Of a stretch of 64,000 nucleotides of DNA, positions 1-10,147 are shown one piece after another. The notes beneath the pieces were generated by a model that was given only the letters and a program-made list of their open reading frames with translations, was not told the origin of the DNA and did not search any database. The DNA is from Bradyrhizobium canariense (GTDB taxonomy: Bacteria > Pseudomonadota > Alphaproteobacteria > Rhizobiales > Xanthobacteraceae): positions 806,001 through 870,000 of the forward strand of contig NZ_JAFCKJ010000003.1 in the NCBI RefSeq assembly GCF_018130465.1, written 5' to 3'. The position numbers and the translations under genes were made by a program. How positions within the stretch are numbered: the stretch's first letter is position 1; every line of letters begins with the position of its first letter.

Positions 1-2
1 GC

Positions 3-971
3 ATCTTCATGGCCTTGCGCTTCATCGATCCCATCAAGAGCGAGGAACGAGAGCCATTCGACCTCTACGGCATGGTGCTCGCGGGCCTCGGGCTCGCCGG
101 CATCGCCTTCGGGCTGTCGGTTGCCGGACTCAATCTGCTGCCGTGGAGCACGGTTGCCGCCCTGGTCGTCGGCGGATCGATCTCGATGACGCTGTATGTC
201 CTTCACGCGCGGCGAACGGGGTCGCCGGTCCTGGACTTTACGCTGCTGAAGCTGCCGACGCTACGCGCGGCCATTTTCGGCGGGTTCTTGTTCCGGCTCG
301 GCATCGGCGCGCTGCCGTTCCTGTTGCCGCTCCTGATGCAGATCGGCTTCGGCCTCTCGCCGTTCAAGTCCGGCCTCGTCACGTTTGGCTCCTCGCTCGG
401 CGCCATGGGCATGAAGGCGCTGGCCGCACGCATCATCCGCGCCTTCGGCTTCCGCAATCTGATGACGGTGAACGCGATTATCAGTGCGGTTTTCCTCGCC
501 GCCTGTGCGCTCTTCACCGTGACGACGCCGCTGCTGATCATCATGATCATCCTGGTGGTTGGCGGCTTCTTCCGTTCGCTCGAGTTCACCGCGATCAACA
601 CGGTTGCCTATGCCGATGTCGAGCACGCGCAGATGAGCCGTGCCACCACGCTCGTCAGCGTCAACCAGCAGCTCGCGGTCTCGGCCGGCGTCGCGGTCGG
701 CGCAGCGTCCGTGGAGACGACGATGTGGCTCAGCCACGTCAGCGAGCTCAACGCCACCGTGTTTGCTCCGGCCTTCGTCGTGATCGCCCTGACCTCGGCG
801 GCGTCGAGCTGGTTCTTCTGGCAGATGCCCGATGATGCCGGCCATGAAGTCTCCGGCCGCAAGGCGGTGGAGATCGCGAGCCGCAAGGGTGCAGGCAAGG
901 GCGCGGCCAAGGCGGCCGTCAAGGCGGCGACCGAGGATACGCAGGACGTGCGGGATCAGCGGCTGGGATAG
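3..971 (+). CDS. MFS transporter, C-terminal part (cut by window edge)
   Basis: Only the C-terminal part is present: the frame is already open at the left edge, so the true start lies outside the window. About 320 residues remain, with roughly eight hydrophobic helices (for example near residues 22-45, 85-110, 150-190 and 245-265), followed by a basic Ala/Lys-rich tail that probably lies in the cytoplasm. The helix pattern fits the second half of a 14-helix DHA2 (EmrB/QacA-type) proton-driven exporter of the inner membrane. The substrate cannot be read from the sequence. The gene ends about 100 bases before the convergent rlmE gene, and a palindromic repeat fills the gap. Confidence 0.75.
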   Translation: MFMALRFIDPIKSEEREPFDLYGMVLAGLGLAGIAFGLSVAGLNLLPWSTVAALVVGGSISMTLYVLHARRTGSPVLDFTLLKLPTLRAAIFGGFLFRLGIGALPFLLPLLMQIGFGLSPFKSGLVTFGSSLGAMGMKALAARIIRAFGFRNLMTVNAIISAVFLAACALFTVTTPLLIIMIILVVGGFFRSLEFTAINTVAYADVEHAQMSRATTLVSVNQQLAVSAGVAVGAASVETTMWLSHVSELNATVFAPAFVVIALTSAASSWFFWQMPDDAGHEVSGRKAVEIASRKGAGKGAAKAAVKAATEDTQDVRDQRLG

Positions 972-991
972 CCGGCACCACTCTCACGCGA

Positions 992-1076
992 TGTCGTCCC
1001 GGCGCCGGCCGCAATTGGCAGTCTTCGCCGAATTCAATTCGGTGGTTATAGGTCCCGGCCTGCGCCGGGAGGACGA
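992..1076. repeat. Extragenic palindromic repeat between MFS gene and rlmE
   Basis: Outer arms CGTCCCGGCGC (995-1005) and the bulged complement at 1062-1075 flank an inner perfect palindrome CCGAATT-C-AATTCGG (1028-1042). It sits between two convergent genes and could act as a bidirectional terminator. It belongs to the extragenic palindromes scattered through this window. Confidence 0.6.
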
Positions 1077-1757
1077 TCAGGTGCCGCCGCGAAATCCCGT
1101 CGCGAGAACGTAGCGCTCCGAGGAATCCTGCCGGCTCGCGGCCGGCTTGACGTGACGCACCGTGGCGAAATCGCGCTTGAGCTGGGCGAGCAGCTCGGCG
1201 TCGGCCCCGCTCTGGAACGCCTTCGCCAGGAAGGTCCCGCCCGGGTTCAGCACGTCGCAGGCGAACGCGGCGGCGGTCTCGATCAGGCCGACGATGCGGA
1301 GCTGGTCGGTCTTGCGGTGGCCGGTGGTGTTGGCGGCCATGTCGGACATCACGATGTCGGCGCCGCCGTCAAGCATGGCCTTGAGCTTGTCCGGCGCGTC
1401 ATTGTCCATGAAATCGAGCTGAGCGAACTCGACGCCGGCAATCTCGGGGATTTCCAATAGGTCGATCGCGATCACCTTGCCCTTGCCGTCGACCGAGCCG
1501 ACGCGCTTGGCCGCGATCTGGCTCCAGCCGCCCGGCGCGGCGCCGAGATCGACCACCGCCATGCCGTGCTTGAGCAGGCGATATTTGTCGTCGATCTCGA
1601 GCAGCTTGAACGCGGCGCGCGAGCGATAGCCCAGCGCCTTCGCCTTGACCACATAGGGATCGTTGAGCTGCCGCTCCAGCCACAGCTTCGACGACAATTT
1701 GCGCTTGCCGTGGGTCTTGACCTGAACGTGCAAGCGGCCGGTGGTGTCCTTGGCCAT
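1077..1757 (-). CDS. rlmE: 23S rRNA (uridine-2'-O-)-methyltransferase RlmE (FtsJ/RrmJ)
   Basis: This enzyme methylates the 2'-hydroxyl of a uridine in the A-loop of 23S rRNA (U2552 in E. coli) late in 50S assembly, using S-adenosylmethionine. The 226-residue protein has the SAM-binding motif DLGAAPGGW at residues 70-78. The K-D-K catalytic set appears as Lys51 (AAFKLLEI), Asp139 (VMSDMAA) and Lys179 (FLAKAF), and a likely fourth residue is the Glu in SSERY near the end. The length is close to E. coli RlmE with a short N-terminal extension. It starts directly after the Ppx/GppA stop codon, so the two are probably cotranscribed. Confidence 0.93.
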   Translation of the reverse strand: MAKDTTGRLHVQVKTHGKRKLSSKLWLERQLNDPYVVKAKALGYRSRAAFKLLEIDDKYRLLKHGMAVVDLGAAPGGWSQIAAKRVGSVDGKGKVIAIDLLEIPEIAGVEFAQLDFMDNDAPDKLKAMLDGGADIVMSDMAANTTGHRKTDQLRIVGLIETAAAFACDVLNPGGTFLAKAFQSGADAELLAQLKRDFATVRHVKPAASRQDSSERYVLATGFRGGT

Positions 1758-1758
1758 C

Positions 1759-2829
1759 TCACCAGCTCCTGAGGACGCCGTCCTCGCGCATCATCTCGAC
1801 CAGCATGCCCTCGCGCAGGCCCCGGTCGGCGACGCGCAGGCGTGGCAGCGGAAAGGCACGGCGGATCGCGTCGAGGATGGCGCAGCCGGCCAGCACGAGA
1901 TCGGCGCGCTCGACGCTGATGCAGCTGTTGCTGGCGCGCTCCTCGTAGCTCATGCCGAGCAGCTTGTTGATGGTCGTGGTGATGTCGGTATCGTTCATCC
2001 AGACGCTGTCGATGCGGCGGCGGTCGTAGCGCACGAGATTGAGATGGATGCCGGCGAGCGTCGTCACGGTGCCGGATGTGCCCAGGAGATGCATGTCGGC
2101 GAGATCGCCGCCATGCTGTTCGGCGAACGGCGTGATGTGATGGGCGACCTCGCGCTCCATCGCGGCGTAGATCTCCGGCGTCACGTCGCGCCCGCCGAAC
2201 TGCTCGGCAAGCGTCACCACACCGAACGGAATCGACATCCAGGCTTTGATGCGCGGCTCCGGATTTGCGGCGTCGCGCTCGATTCGCACCAGCTCGGTCG
2301 AGCCGCCGCCGATGTCGAACAGGATCGCGCCGCGCCCCCTGGGATCGACCAGCGGCGAGCAGCCGAGCACGGCGAGCGCCGCCTCGGTCTCGCGGTCGAT
2401 CACCTCGAGCTCGATCCCGGTCTCGGCCGCGACGCGGCTGCGAAAGCCTTCGGCGTTCGAGGCGGCGCGGCAGGCTTCGGTGGCGATCAGCCGCAATCGC
2501 TTGGCTTTGCGCAGGTTGATCTTGTCGCGGCAGATGCCGAGCGCCACGACGGCGCGCTCGATCGCGGCCTCGCTGATGCACCCGGTTGCCGAGACGCCCT
2601 CGCCGAGCCGGATGATGCGCGAGAAGGAATCGACCACGCGAAAGCCGTCGTGGGTCGGACAGGCGATCAGGAGCCTGCAATTGTTGGTGCCGAGGTCCAG
2701 CGCCGCGTAGACGCCGGTTCCCGGCGCTTGCGCGCCGACGGCCGGTTCAGTGGCGAACGACACCGCCGCCATCGACCCCAGCTCACCGTGCGGCGCAAGG
2801 CCGTCGCGGAGCCGCGTGTGGTCATTCAT
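1759..2829 (-). CDS. Ppx/GppA-family exopolyphosphatase / (p)ppGpp-related phosphatase
   Basis: A cytoplasmic phosphatase of the ASKHA fold that removes terminal phosphate from polyphosphate or from pppGpp. The 356-residue product has the first nucleotide-binding loop DLGTNN (residues 45-50), the candidate catalytic Glu in IATEACR (Glu118), the second loop FDIGGGSTEL (171-180) and a Gly-rich LGTSGTVTTLAG segment. It is short, like the single-module alphaproteobacterial members, and lacks the C-terminal HD module of E. coli Ppx. The frame stays open up to 2940, but the ATG at 2829 gives a conventional N terminus. It ends one base before rlmE begins. Whether it prefers polyphosphate or pppGpp cannot be decided from sequence. 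Confidence 0.88.
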   Translation of the reverse strand: MNDHTRLRDGLAPHGELGSMAAVSFATEPAVGAQAPGTGVYAALDLGTNNCRLLIACPTHDGFRVVDSFSRIIRLGEGVSATGCISEAAIERAVVALGICRDKINLRKAKRLRLIATEACRAASNAEGFRSRVAAETGIELEVIDRETEAALAVLGCSPLVDPRGRGAILFDIGGGSTELVRIERDAANPEPRIKAWMSIPFGVVTLAEQFGGRDVTPEIYAAMEREVAHHITPFAEQHGGDLADMHLLGTSGTVTTLAGIHLNLVRYDRRRIDSVWMNDTDITTTINKLLGMSYEERASNSCISVERADLVLAGCAILDAIRRAFPLPRLRVADRGLREGMLVEMMREDGVLRSW

Positions 2830-3041
2830 ACAAACTGTCTTTCCGCGGCCGGGTGGGCCGAGCTGGAATTGCTTTTTCGCCTGAAACCTTAGCAGCGCGT
2901 CAATCCTGCGCAACAACCCATCACATGGGACCATGCCCATTCGTGCGTTGTCGTGAACGGGCCGGTGGGTTATTTTTGAGGGGTCCGGTCCCCCAAGGCG
3001 CCCCCCAAACCGCGCAATTGCCGGCTTTTCAGGTCAATTCC

Positions 3042-5411
3042 ATGCAAGAACACACCAAATCTTCCACGCTCGAAAACGCTATTGCACTGCAAAAATATGG
3101 CGTCGGGCAACCGGTCCGCCGCAAGGAGGACGACACGCTCGTGCGCGGCAAGGGCCGCTACACCGACGATTTCAACCTGCCTGGCCAAGCCCATGCCGTG
3201 ATCGTCCGCTCGACCCACGCCCATGGCGTGATCCGCGGCATCAGCATCGACGCCTCCAGGGCGATGCCGGGCGTGCTTGGGGTGTGGACCGGCAAAGACC
3301 TCGATGCGGCCGGCTATGGCCCCTTCACCTGCGGCCTGCCGCTGAAGAGCCGTGACGGCTCTCCCCTGCTCCAGACCAACCGCCAGCCGCTCGCAACCGA
3401 CAAGGTCCGCTTCGTCGGCGATCCTGTCGCCTTCGTGGTCGCGGACACGCTGGCCCAGGCGCGCGATGCGGCCGAGGCGGTCGAGCTCGATATCGAGCCG
3501 CTGCCGGCGGTGACGGATCCCGAGGAAGCCGCAAAACCCGGCGCGCCGCAACTCTATGACCACATCCCGAACAATGTCGCGCTCGACTACCACTATGGCG
3601 ACATCGAAAAGGTCAACGCCGCCTTCGCCAGCGCCGCTCACGTGACCAAGATCGACATCGAGAACACCCGCGTCGCCGTGGTCTCGATGGAGCCCCGCGT
3701 TGGCCTAGCCTCCTACGACAAGAAGACCGAGCGCTACACCATCCAGATGCCGACGCAGGGCGTCGCAGGCAACCGCGCCAACCTCGCCAAGAACCTGAAG
3801 GTGCCGAACGAGAAGGTGCGCATCCTCACCGCCAATGTCGGCGGCTCCTTCGGCATGAAGAACGTCAACTATCCCGAGTACATGTGCATCCTGTACGCGG
3901 CCAAGGAATTGGGACGGCCGGTGAAATGGCTGGACGAACGCTCGACCAGCTTCTTGTCCGACAGCCATGGCCGTGCGCAGAAGATTCACGCAGAGCTCGC
4001 GCTGGACGCCGAGGGGCATTTCCTCGCCGCCAAGCTCTCCGGCTACGGCAATCTCGGAGCCTACATCACCGGCGTTGCGCCCAGCCCGCTCTCGCTCAAC
4101 ACCAGCAAGAACTTTTCCAGCGTCTATCGCACGCCGCTGATGGCCGTCGACATCAAGACGGTGCTGACCAACACCACGCTGATGGGCGCCTATCGCGGCG
4201 CCGGAAGGCCCGAGGCCAACTACTACATGGAGCGGCTGATCGACCGCGCCGCCGACGAGATGGGCATCAACCGCCTGACGATGCGCAAGCGCAACTTCAT
4301 CAAGCAGAACCAAATGCCATTCGCCGCGTCCTCCGGCGTCACCTATGACAGCGGCGACTTCCAGGCTGTCTTCAACAAGGCGCTCGAAATCTCCGACCAC
4401 GAGAATTTTGCCAAGCGCAAGAAGGAGAGCAAGAAGTCCGGCAAGCTGCGCGGCATCGCCGTCGGTTCCTATCTGGAGGTTACCGCACCTCCCGGCGTCG
4501 AGCTCGGCAAGATCGTGTTCGATCCCGATGGCTCCGTGCAGCTCATCACCGGCACGCTCGATTACGGCCAGGGCCACGCCACGCCGTTCGCGCAGGTGCT
4601 GTGCGAGCAGCTCGGCGTCCCCTTCGAGAGTGTCAAGCTGGTGCAGGGCGACAGCGACATCGTGCACACCGGCAACGGCACCGGCGGTTCGCGCTCGATC
4701 ACCGCGAGCGGCATGGCGATCGTGGGGGCCGCCAAGCTCGTGATCGAAAAGGGCAAGCGCGCCGCCGCGCACATGCTGGAGGCATCCGAAGCCGACATCG
4801 AATTCGAGGGCGGCAGCTTCACCATCGCCGGCACCGACCGCAGCATCGACATCATGGAGCTGGCAAAACGCCTGCATGACGGCAAGGTGCCGGACGGCGT
4901 TCCCGATACGCTCGACGTCGACCATACCAGCGAACCGGTGCCGTCGGCCTTCCCGAACGGCTGCCACGTCGCCGAGGTCGAGATCGACCCTGAGACCGGC
5001 ATGGTGCAGGTCGTCCAGTACAGCGCCGTCAACGATTTCGGCACAGTGATCAACCCGCTGCTGGTCGCGGGCCAGCTCCATGGCGGCGTCGTCCAGGGCA
5101 TCGGACAGGCGCTGATGGAGCACGTCCGCTACGACGAGAGCGGCCAGCCGATCACGGGCTCGCTGATGGACTACGCTCTGCCGCGCGCCGAGGACGTGCC
5201 GTTCATGACGGTCGGCGATCACCCGGTGCCGGCCACGACCAATCCGCTCGGCAGCAAGGGCTGCGGCGAAGCCGGCTGCGCCGGCAGCCTGTCGACGGTC
5301 GTGAACGCGGTGATCGACGCGCTCTCCGACTACGGCATCAAGCACATCGACATGCCGCTGACCCCGGAGCGGGTGTGGCGGGCGATCCAGGACGCGAAGG
5401 GCGTGGCATAG
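3042..5411 (+). CDS. Xanthine dehydrogenase-family molybdopterin-binding subunit (form II CoxL-like)
   Basis: The 789-residue protein is a large, molybdenum-cofactor-binding subunit of the xanthine oxidase/CO dehydrogenase family. Visible signatures are VGGSFGMK (266-273), AYRGAGR at 383-389, a QG-rich cofactor loop (DYGQGHATPF) and GCGEAG near residue 740 with the probable catalytic Glu743. AYRGAGR is the form II motif; true CO dehydrogenases (form I) carry AYRCSFR. The substrate is therefore probably an aldehyde or N-heterocycle rather than CO. No small 2Fe-2S or FAD subunit gene lies next to it, which is unusual. The ATG at 3042 is chosen because the family N terminus begins there; upstream codons are not family-like. 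Confidence 0.88.
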   Translation: MQEHTKSSTLENAIALQKYGVGQPVRRKEDDTLVRGKGRYTDDFNLPGQAHAVIVRSTHAHGVIRGISIDASRAMPGVLGVWTGKDLDAAGYGPFTCGLPLKSRDGSPLLQTNRQPLATDKVRFVGDPVAFVVADTLAQARDAAEAVELDIEPLPAVTDPEEAAKPGAPQLYDHIPNNVALDYHYGDIEKVNAAFASAAHVTKIDIENTRVAVVSMEPRVGLASYDKKTERYTIQMPTQGVAGNRANLAKNLKVPNEKVRILTANVGGSFGMKNVNYPEYMCILYAAKELGRPVKWLDERSTSFLSDSHGRAQKIHAELALDAEGHFLAAKLSGYGNLGAYITGVAPSPLSLNTSKNFSSVYRTPLMAVDIKTVLTNTTLMGAYRGAGRPEANYYMERLIDRAADEMGINRLTMRKRNFIKQNQMPFAASSGVTYDSGDFQAVFNKALEISDHENFAKRKKESKKSGKLRGIAVGSYLEVTAPPGVELGKIVFDPDGSVQLITGTLDYGQGHATPFAQVLCEQLGVPFESVKLVQGDSDIVHTGNGTGGSRSITASGMAIVGAAKLVIEKGKRAAAHMLEASEADIEFEGGSFTIAGTDRSIDIMELAKRLHDGKVPDGVPDTLDVDHTSEPVPSAFPNGCHVAEVEIDPETGMVQVVQYSAVNDFGTVINPLLVAGQLHGGVVQGIGQALMEHVRYDESGQPITGSLMDYALPRAEDVPFMTVGDHPVPATTNPLGSKGCGEAGCAGSLSTVVNAVIDALSDYGIKHIDMPLTPERVWRAIQDAKGVA

Positions 5412-5439
5412 GGGCGTTCCGTCGTCGTCACAAACTCCG

Positions 5440-5543
5440 CTGTCATCGTCCGCGAAGGCGGACGATCCAGTATTCCAGAGACGGTCGAGGGATACGGAGA
5501 GGCCTCGGCGTACTGGATTCCTCGCCTTCGCGGGGAATGACAG
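5440..5543. repeat. Long extragenic palindrome
   Basis: The arms run from CTGTCATCGTCCGCGAAGGC at 5440 to the complementary end GCGGGGAATGACAG at 5543, with an inner pair ATCCAGTA / TACTGGAT. Total length is about 104 bases. It separates two convergent genes, so it may also end transcription. The same pattern recurs near 17875 and 22800. Confidence 0.75.
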
Positions 5544-5579
5544 CGAATGTGAGGACGCGCTGTGCCCCTTACCTGCCGC

Positions 5580-6380
5580 CTACGCCGCCGCCTGCTCGCG
5601 CGGCTGGTAGATCGCGGTGTGCTGGCAGTGCGCCAGTGGCGTCGTGCCGTTGGCGACCACCAGCGCGTCGAGCTCGACGAAACGATGGCCCTTCTTCTCG
5701 TAATTCGCGGTGACTCTTGCCCGCGCGGTGATCTCGTCACCGGCGCGTGCGGCTGACAGCAGCTGCATGCGGCTGCCGACATGGATCCACGGGCCGAGGA
5801 TCGTGTTGTCCACCAGCACGCGGTTCACGACGCGCTGGATCAGGCCGGGGTGGCCGAGCTCCTCGCGCGCGAAGATCGGATCGGCCTCACGGATGTCGGC
5901 GAGATAGTCGGCTGCATCCTGCCCGGCCCAGCGGCGCGGCGTCGTGCCGAGCCATTTGCCTGTCGGGAACGTCGCCGGGCTGACCGGTTTGCGCTCGGCA
6001 ATCGCGGGGACCTCGAGATAGTCGATCAACGACACCGCCGTCGCAGTCGCCGGCAGCGACGCCGTGCCGGTGGCACAGAGCTCGGTGCGGCTGAACACCT
6101 CGATCGTGAGCAGGCCGTTGTGCTCGGTCGCATCGACATCGGCGGTCTCGCCGTCATAGACCGGCTTGATGAAACGCGCCTCGACCAGCCCGCGCGACAG
6201 GAAATCGCGGCCCCAGTGCGCCACCGGCACATGCATCATGTAGGCGAAGACGTCGACGCCCGGGACCAGGCCGCCGGAAAAGCCGAAGCGGCGCGCCACC
6301 GTATCGTCATGCATCTTGTTTTCGGACTGCTTGGCCGTGTTGTAGGCCTCGACGCGATAGGTTTCGAGCCGGTTCGGCAT
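5580..6380 (-). CDS. MaoC-like double hotdog protein of unknown substrate
   Basis: A 266-residue protein that reads as two hotdog halves. The first carries FGFSGGLVPGVDVFAYM, reminiscent of the hydratase motif of MaoC proteins; the second (about 165-260) has the strand pattern of an acyl-CoA thioesterase or hydratase domain, including GDEITARARV. A role on an acyl-CoA or similar thioester is likely but the substrate is unknown. The ATG at 6380 is preferred over an upstream start because the family-like sequence begins there. It is transcribed away from the DUF188 gene, with about 140 bases between the two starts. No clear operon partner. Confidence 0.62.
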   Translation of the reverse strand: MPNRLETYRVEAYNTAKQSENKMHDDTVARRFGFSGGLVPGVDVFAYMMHVPVAHWGRDFLSRGLVEARFIKPVYDGETADVDATEHNGLLTIEVFSRTELCATGTASLPATATAVSLIDYLEVPAIAERKPVSPATFPTGKWLGTTPRRWAGQDAADYLADIREADPIFAREELGHPGLIQRVVNRVLVDNTILGPWIHVGSRMQLLSAARAGDEITARARVTANYEKKGHRFVELDALVVANGTTPLAHCQHTAIYQPREQAAA

Positions 6381-6521
6381 GGCCTGGATTTCCCCAAATT
6401 CTTGTTGTTTCGGGCCGATCGTAGGCCCTGAGGAACCGGGGTCAATCCCCTCGCCTTTGCGGCCCGAATGGGGTACCACGCGGCTGCTGCGAAACCGCTT
6501 CGCAAGCCCCATCTACGGACA

Positions 6522-7019
6522 ATGACGAACCCTCAAAACACCACCCGCATCTATGTCGACGCCGACGCCTGTCCGGTGAAGGACGAGATCTATCGCGTCG
6601 CAGGCAGGCATGGCCTGCCCGTGAGCGTGGTCGCGGGCAATTTCATCCGCGTGCCCCAGGATCCGCTGATCGAGCGGGTCGCCGCGGGTGCCGGCATGGA
6701 CGCGGCCGATGACTGGATCGCGGAACGTGCCGGGCCCGGCGATATCGTCATTACCTCGGATATTCCGCTCGCGAGCCGCTGCGTGAAAGCCGGCGCCGAT
6801 GTGATTGCGTCCAACGGCAAGGCGTTCACCGAGGAATCGATCGGGATGACGCTCGCGGTCCGCAACCTCATGACCGATTTGCGCTCGGCCGGCGAAGTCA
6901 CCGGCGGTCCGAAATCGTATTCGCCGCGCGACCGCTCGACGTTTCTATCGACGCTCGACCAGACCATCCGCCGCATTCAGCGCCGCCGCGCCGACCAGGC
7001 CGCAACAAGACAGGACTGA
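6522..7019 (+). CDS. YaiI/YqxD family (DUF188) protein
   Basis: A 165-residue protein with the family's N-terminal block [12 protein letters not shown] (residues 11-22), followed by an acidic PIN-like core ([11 protein letters not shown]) and a C-terminal [11 protein letters not shown] segment. The acidic residues suggest metal binding and perhaps nuclease activity, but the family's function is not established. The ATG at 6522 directly precedes the conserved block; an earlier in-frame ATG would add a basic stretch that is not family-like. Only eight bases separate it from the downstream ABC-F gene, so the two probably share a transcript. Confidence 0.85.
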   Translation: MTNPQNTTRIYVDADACPVKDEIYRVAGRHGLPVSVVAGNFIRVPQDPLIERVAAGAGMDAADDWIAERAGPGDIVITSDIPLASRCVKAGADVIASNGKAFTEESIGMTLAVRNLMTDLRSAGEVTGGPKSYSPRDRSTFLSTLDQTIRRIQRRRADQAATRQD

Positions 7020-7027
7020 GACACCGC

Positions 7028-8833
<1,806 letters not shown>

Positions 8834-8843
8834 CGTGCATTCC

Positions 8844-8866
8844 GCAAAAGTGGGCACCGCTTTTGC
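8844..8866. repeat. Short inverted repeat resembling a rhizobial REP element
   Basis: GCAAAAG (8844-8850) and CTTTTGC (8860-8866) flank a TGGGCACCG spacer. The sequence AAAAGTGGGCACCG resembles a fragment of the extragenic repeat common in Rhizobiales genomes. It lies between the ABC-F stop and the aldolase start. Confidence 0.5.
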
Positions 8867-8897
8867 AAACAGAGTGCGCGCCAACTCAGAGACTTCC

Positions 8898-9977
8898 ATG
8901 ACAACGACCCTTGCCACCAAAATCGCCCGCGAATACGGCACGCCCTGCGCCGTCATCGACATGGACAAGGTCGAGCGCAACATCGCGCGCATCCAGAAGG
9001 CCTGCGACGACGCCGGAATTGCCAACCGTCCGCATATCAAGACGCACAAGAACCCGGCGATCGCCAAGATGCAGATCGCTGCCGGCGCGAAGGGCATCAC
9101 CTGCCAGAAGCTCGGTGAAGCCGAGATCATGGCCAATGCCGGGATCGACGACATCCTGATCAGCTACAACCTGCTCGGCGAAGAGAAGATGGCGCGGTTA
9201 GGGGCGCTGCAGGCGAAGGCGAACATGACGGTCGCCGCCGACAATTCGACCGTCGTCGCCGGCCTGCCCAAGGCCGCCGCGGCCTCAGGCCGACCGCTGT
9301 CGGTCGTGGTCGAATGCGATACCGGCCGCAAGCGCGCCGGCGTCGAGACGCCAGCTGAAGCCATTGCGCTGGCGCAGGAGATTGCTGCATCCAAGGGACT
9401 GCAATTCGCCGGCTTCATGATGTATCCGACCGAGACCGGCTGGGCGGACGCGCAAAAATTCTATGACGAAGCTCTGGCCGGCGTGCGCGCGCACGGGCTG
9501 GATGCAAAAATCGTCTCGACCGGCGGGACGCCGAACCTGAAGAATATCGGCAAGCTCAAGGGCGGCACCGAGCACCGCTTCGGCACCTATATCTACAACG
9601 ACCGCATGCAGGTCGCCGCCGGCTCCGCCACCTGGGACGACTGCGCGCTGCACATCTATTCGACGGTGGTCAGCCGCGCCGCGCCCGAGCGCGGCATTCT
9701 GGACGCCGGCTCGAAGACGCTGACGACGGACACCGGCGGCCTCGACGGCCACGGCCTCATCCTGGAGCACCCGGAAGCGAAGATCGCTCGCTTTGCCGAG
9801 GAGCACGGTTTCCTCGACCTCTCCCGCAGCAACACCAGGCCGAATGTCGGCGACGTCGTGCGGGTCGTGCCCAATCATGTCTGCGTCGTCGTCAACATGA
9901 TGGACGAAGTCGTGATGGTGCGCGGAGAAGAGATCATCGGCACACTGCCGGTGGCGGCGCGGGGGAAGCTGCGGTAG
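8898..9977 (+). CDS. D-threonine aldolase / D-serine dehydratase-like PLP enzyme
   Basis: A 359-residue fold-III PLP enzyme. The N-terminal alanine-racemase-like barrel carries PHIKTHK (45-51), which holds the cofactor lysine. The C-terminal domain has the metal-binding His/Cys pair in PNHVC near residue 333, typical of D-threonine aldolases, D-serine dehydratases and 3-hydroxyaspartate aldolases. It would cleave or dehydrate a D-beta-hydroxy amino acid in the cytoplasm. The ATG at 8898 is used because the barrel's TPCAVIDMDKVERNI block follows; an earlier ATG overlapping the ABC-F gene gives a non-family N terminus. Exact substrate unknown. Confidence 0.85.
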   Translation: MTTTLATKIAREYGTPCAVIDMDKVERNIARIQKACDDAGIANRPHIKTHKNPAIAKMQIAAGAKGITCQKLGEAEIMANAGIDDILISYNLLGEEKMARLGALQAKANMTVAADNSTVVAGLPKAAAASGRPLSVVVECDTGRKRAGVETPAEAIALAQEIAASKGLQFAGFMMYPTETGWADAQKFYDEALAGVRAHGLDAKIVSTGGTPNLKNIGKLKGGTEHRFGTYIYNDRMQVAAGSATWDDCALHIYSTVVSRAAPERGILDAGSKTLTTDTGGLDGHGLILEHPEAKIARFAEEHGFLDLSRSNTRPNVGDVVRVVPNHVCVVVNMMDEVVMVRGEEIIGTLPVAARGKLR

Positions 9978-9991
9978 CTGTTCGCGCCCGC

Positions 9992-10140
9992 GCATCCTTC
10001 GAGGCTCGCCGCGCGGCGCTCACGCACCGCGTGGCTCGCAGCACCTCCAGCGACAACGGCTCCGCCGTTGCGCGGGGATAACGCTCTCTGATAGCCGTCA
10101 CCCTGAGGTGGCCGCTTCTTCAGCGGCCCTCGAAGGGCGA
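9992..10140. repeat. Extragenic palindromic repeat
   Basis: The stretch starts with CATCCTTCGAGGCTCGCC and ends with CACCCTGAGG followed by GCGGCCCTCGAAGGGCG. These pieces match the recurring CATCCTTCGAGAC / CCTCAGGATGAGG family seen again at 20512 and 50918. It fills the gap between two convergent genes and I see no gene in it. Confidence 0.65.
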
Positions 10141-10147
10141 CGGCGTT

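Noticed and set aside
3705-5345. A 546-codon open frame on the minus strand opposite the CoxL-like gene
   Set aside because: The opposite strand encodes a clear family protein over the same bases. High GC content keeps antisense frames open; the product is rich in His, Arg and Ala and matches no known family.
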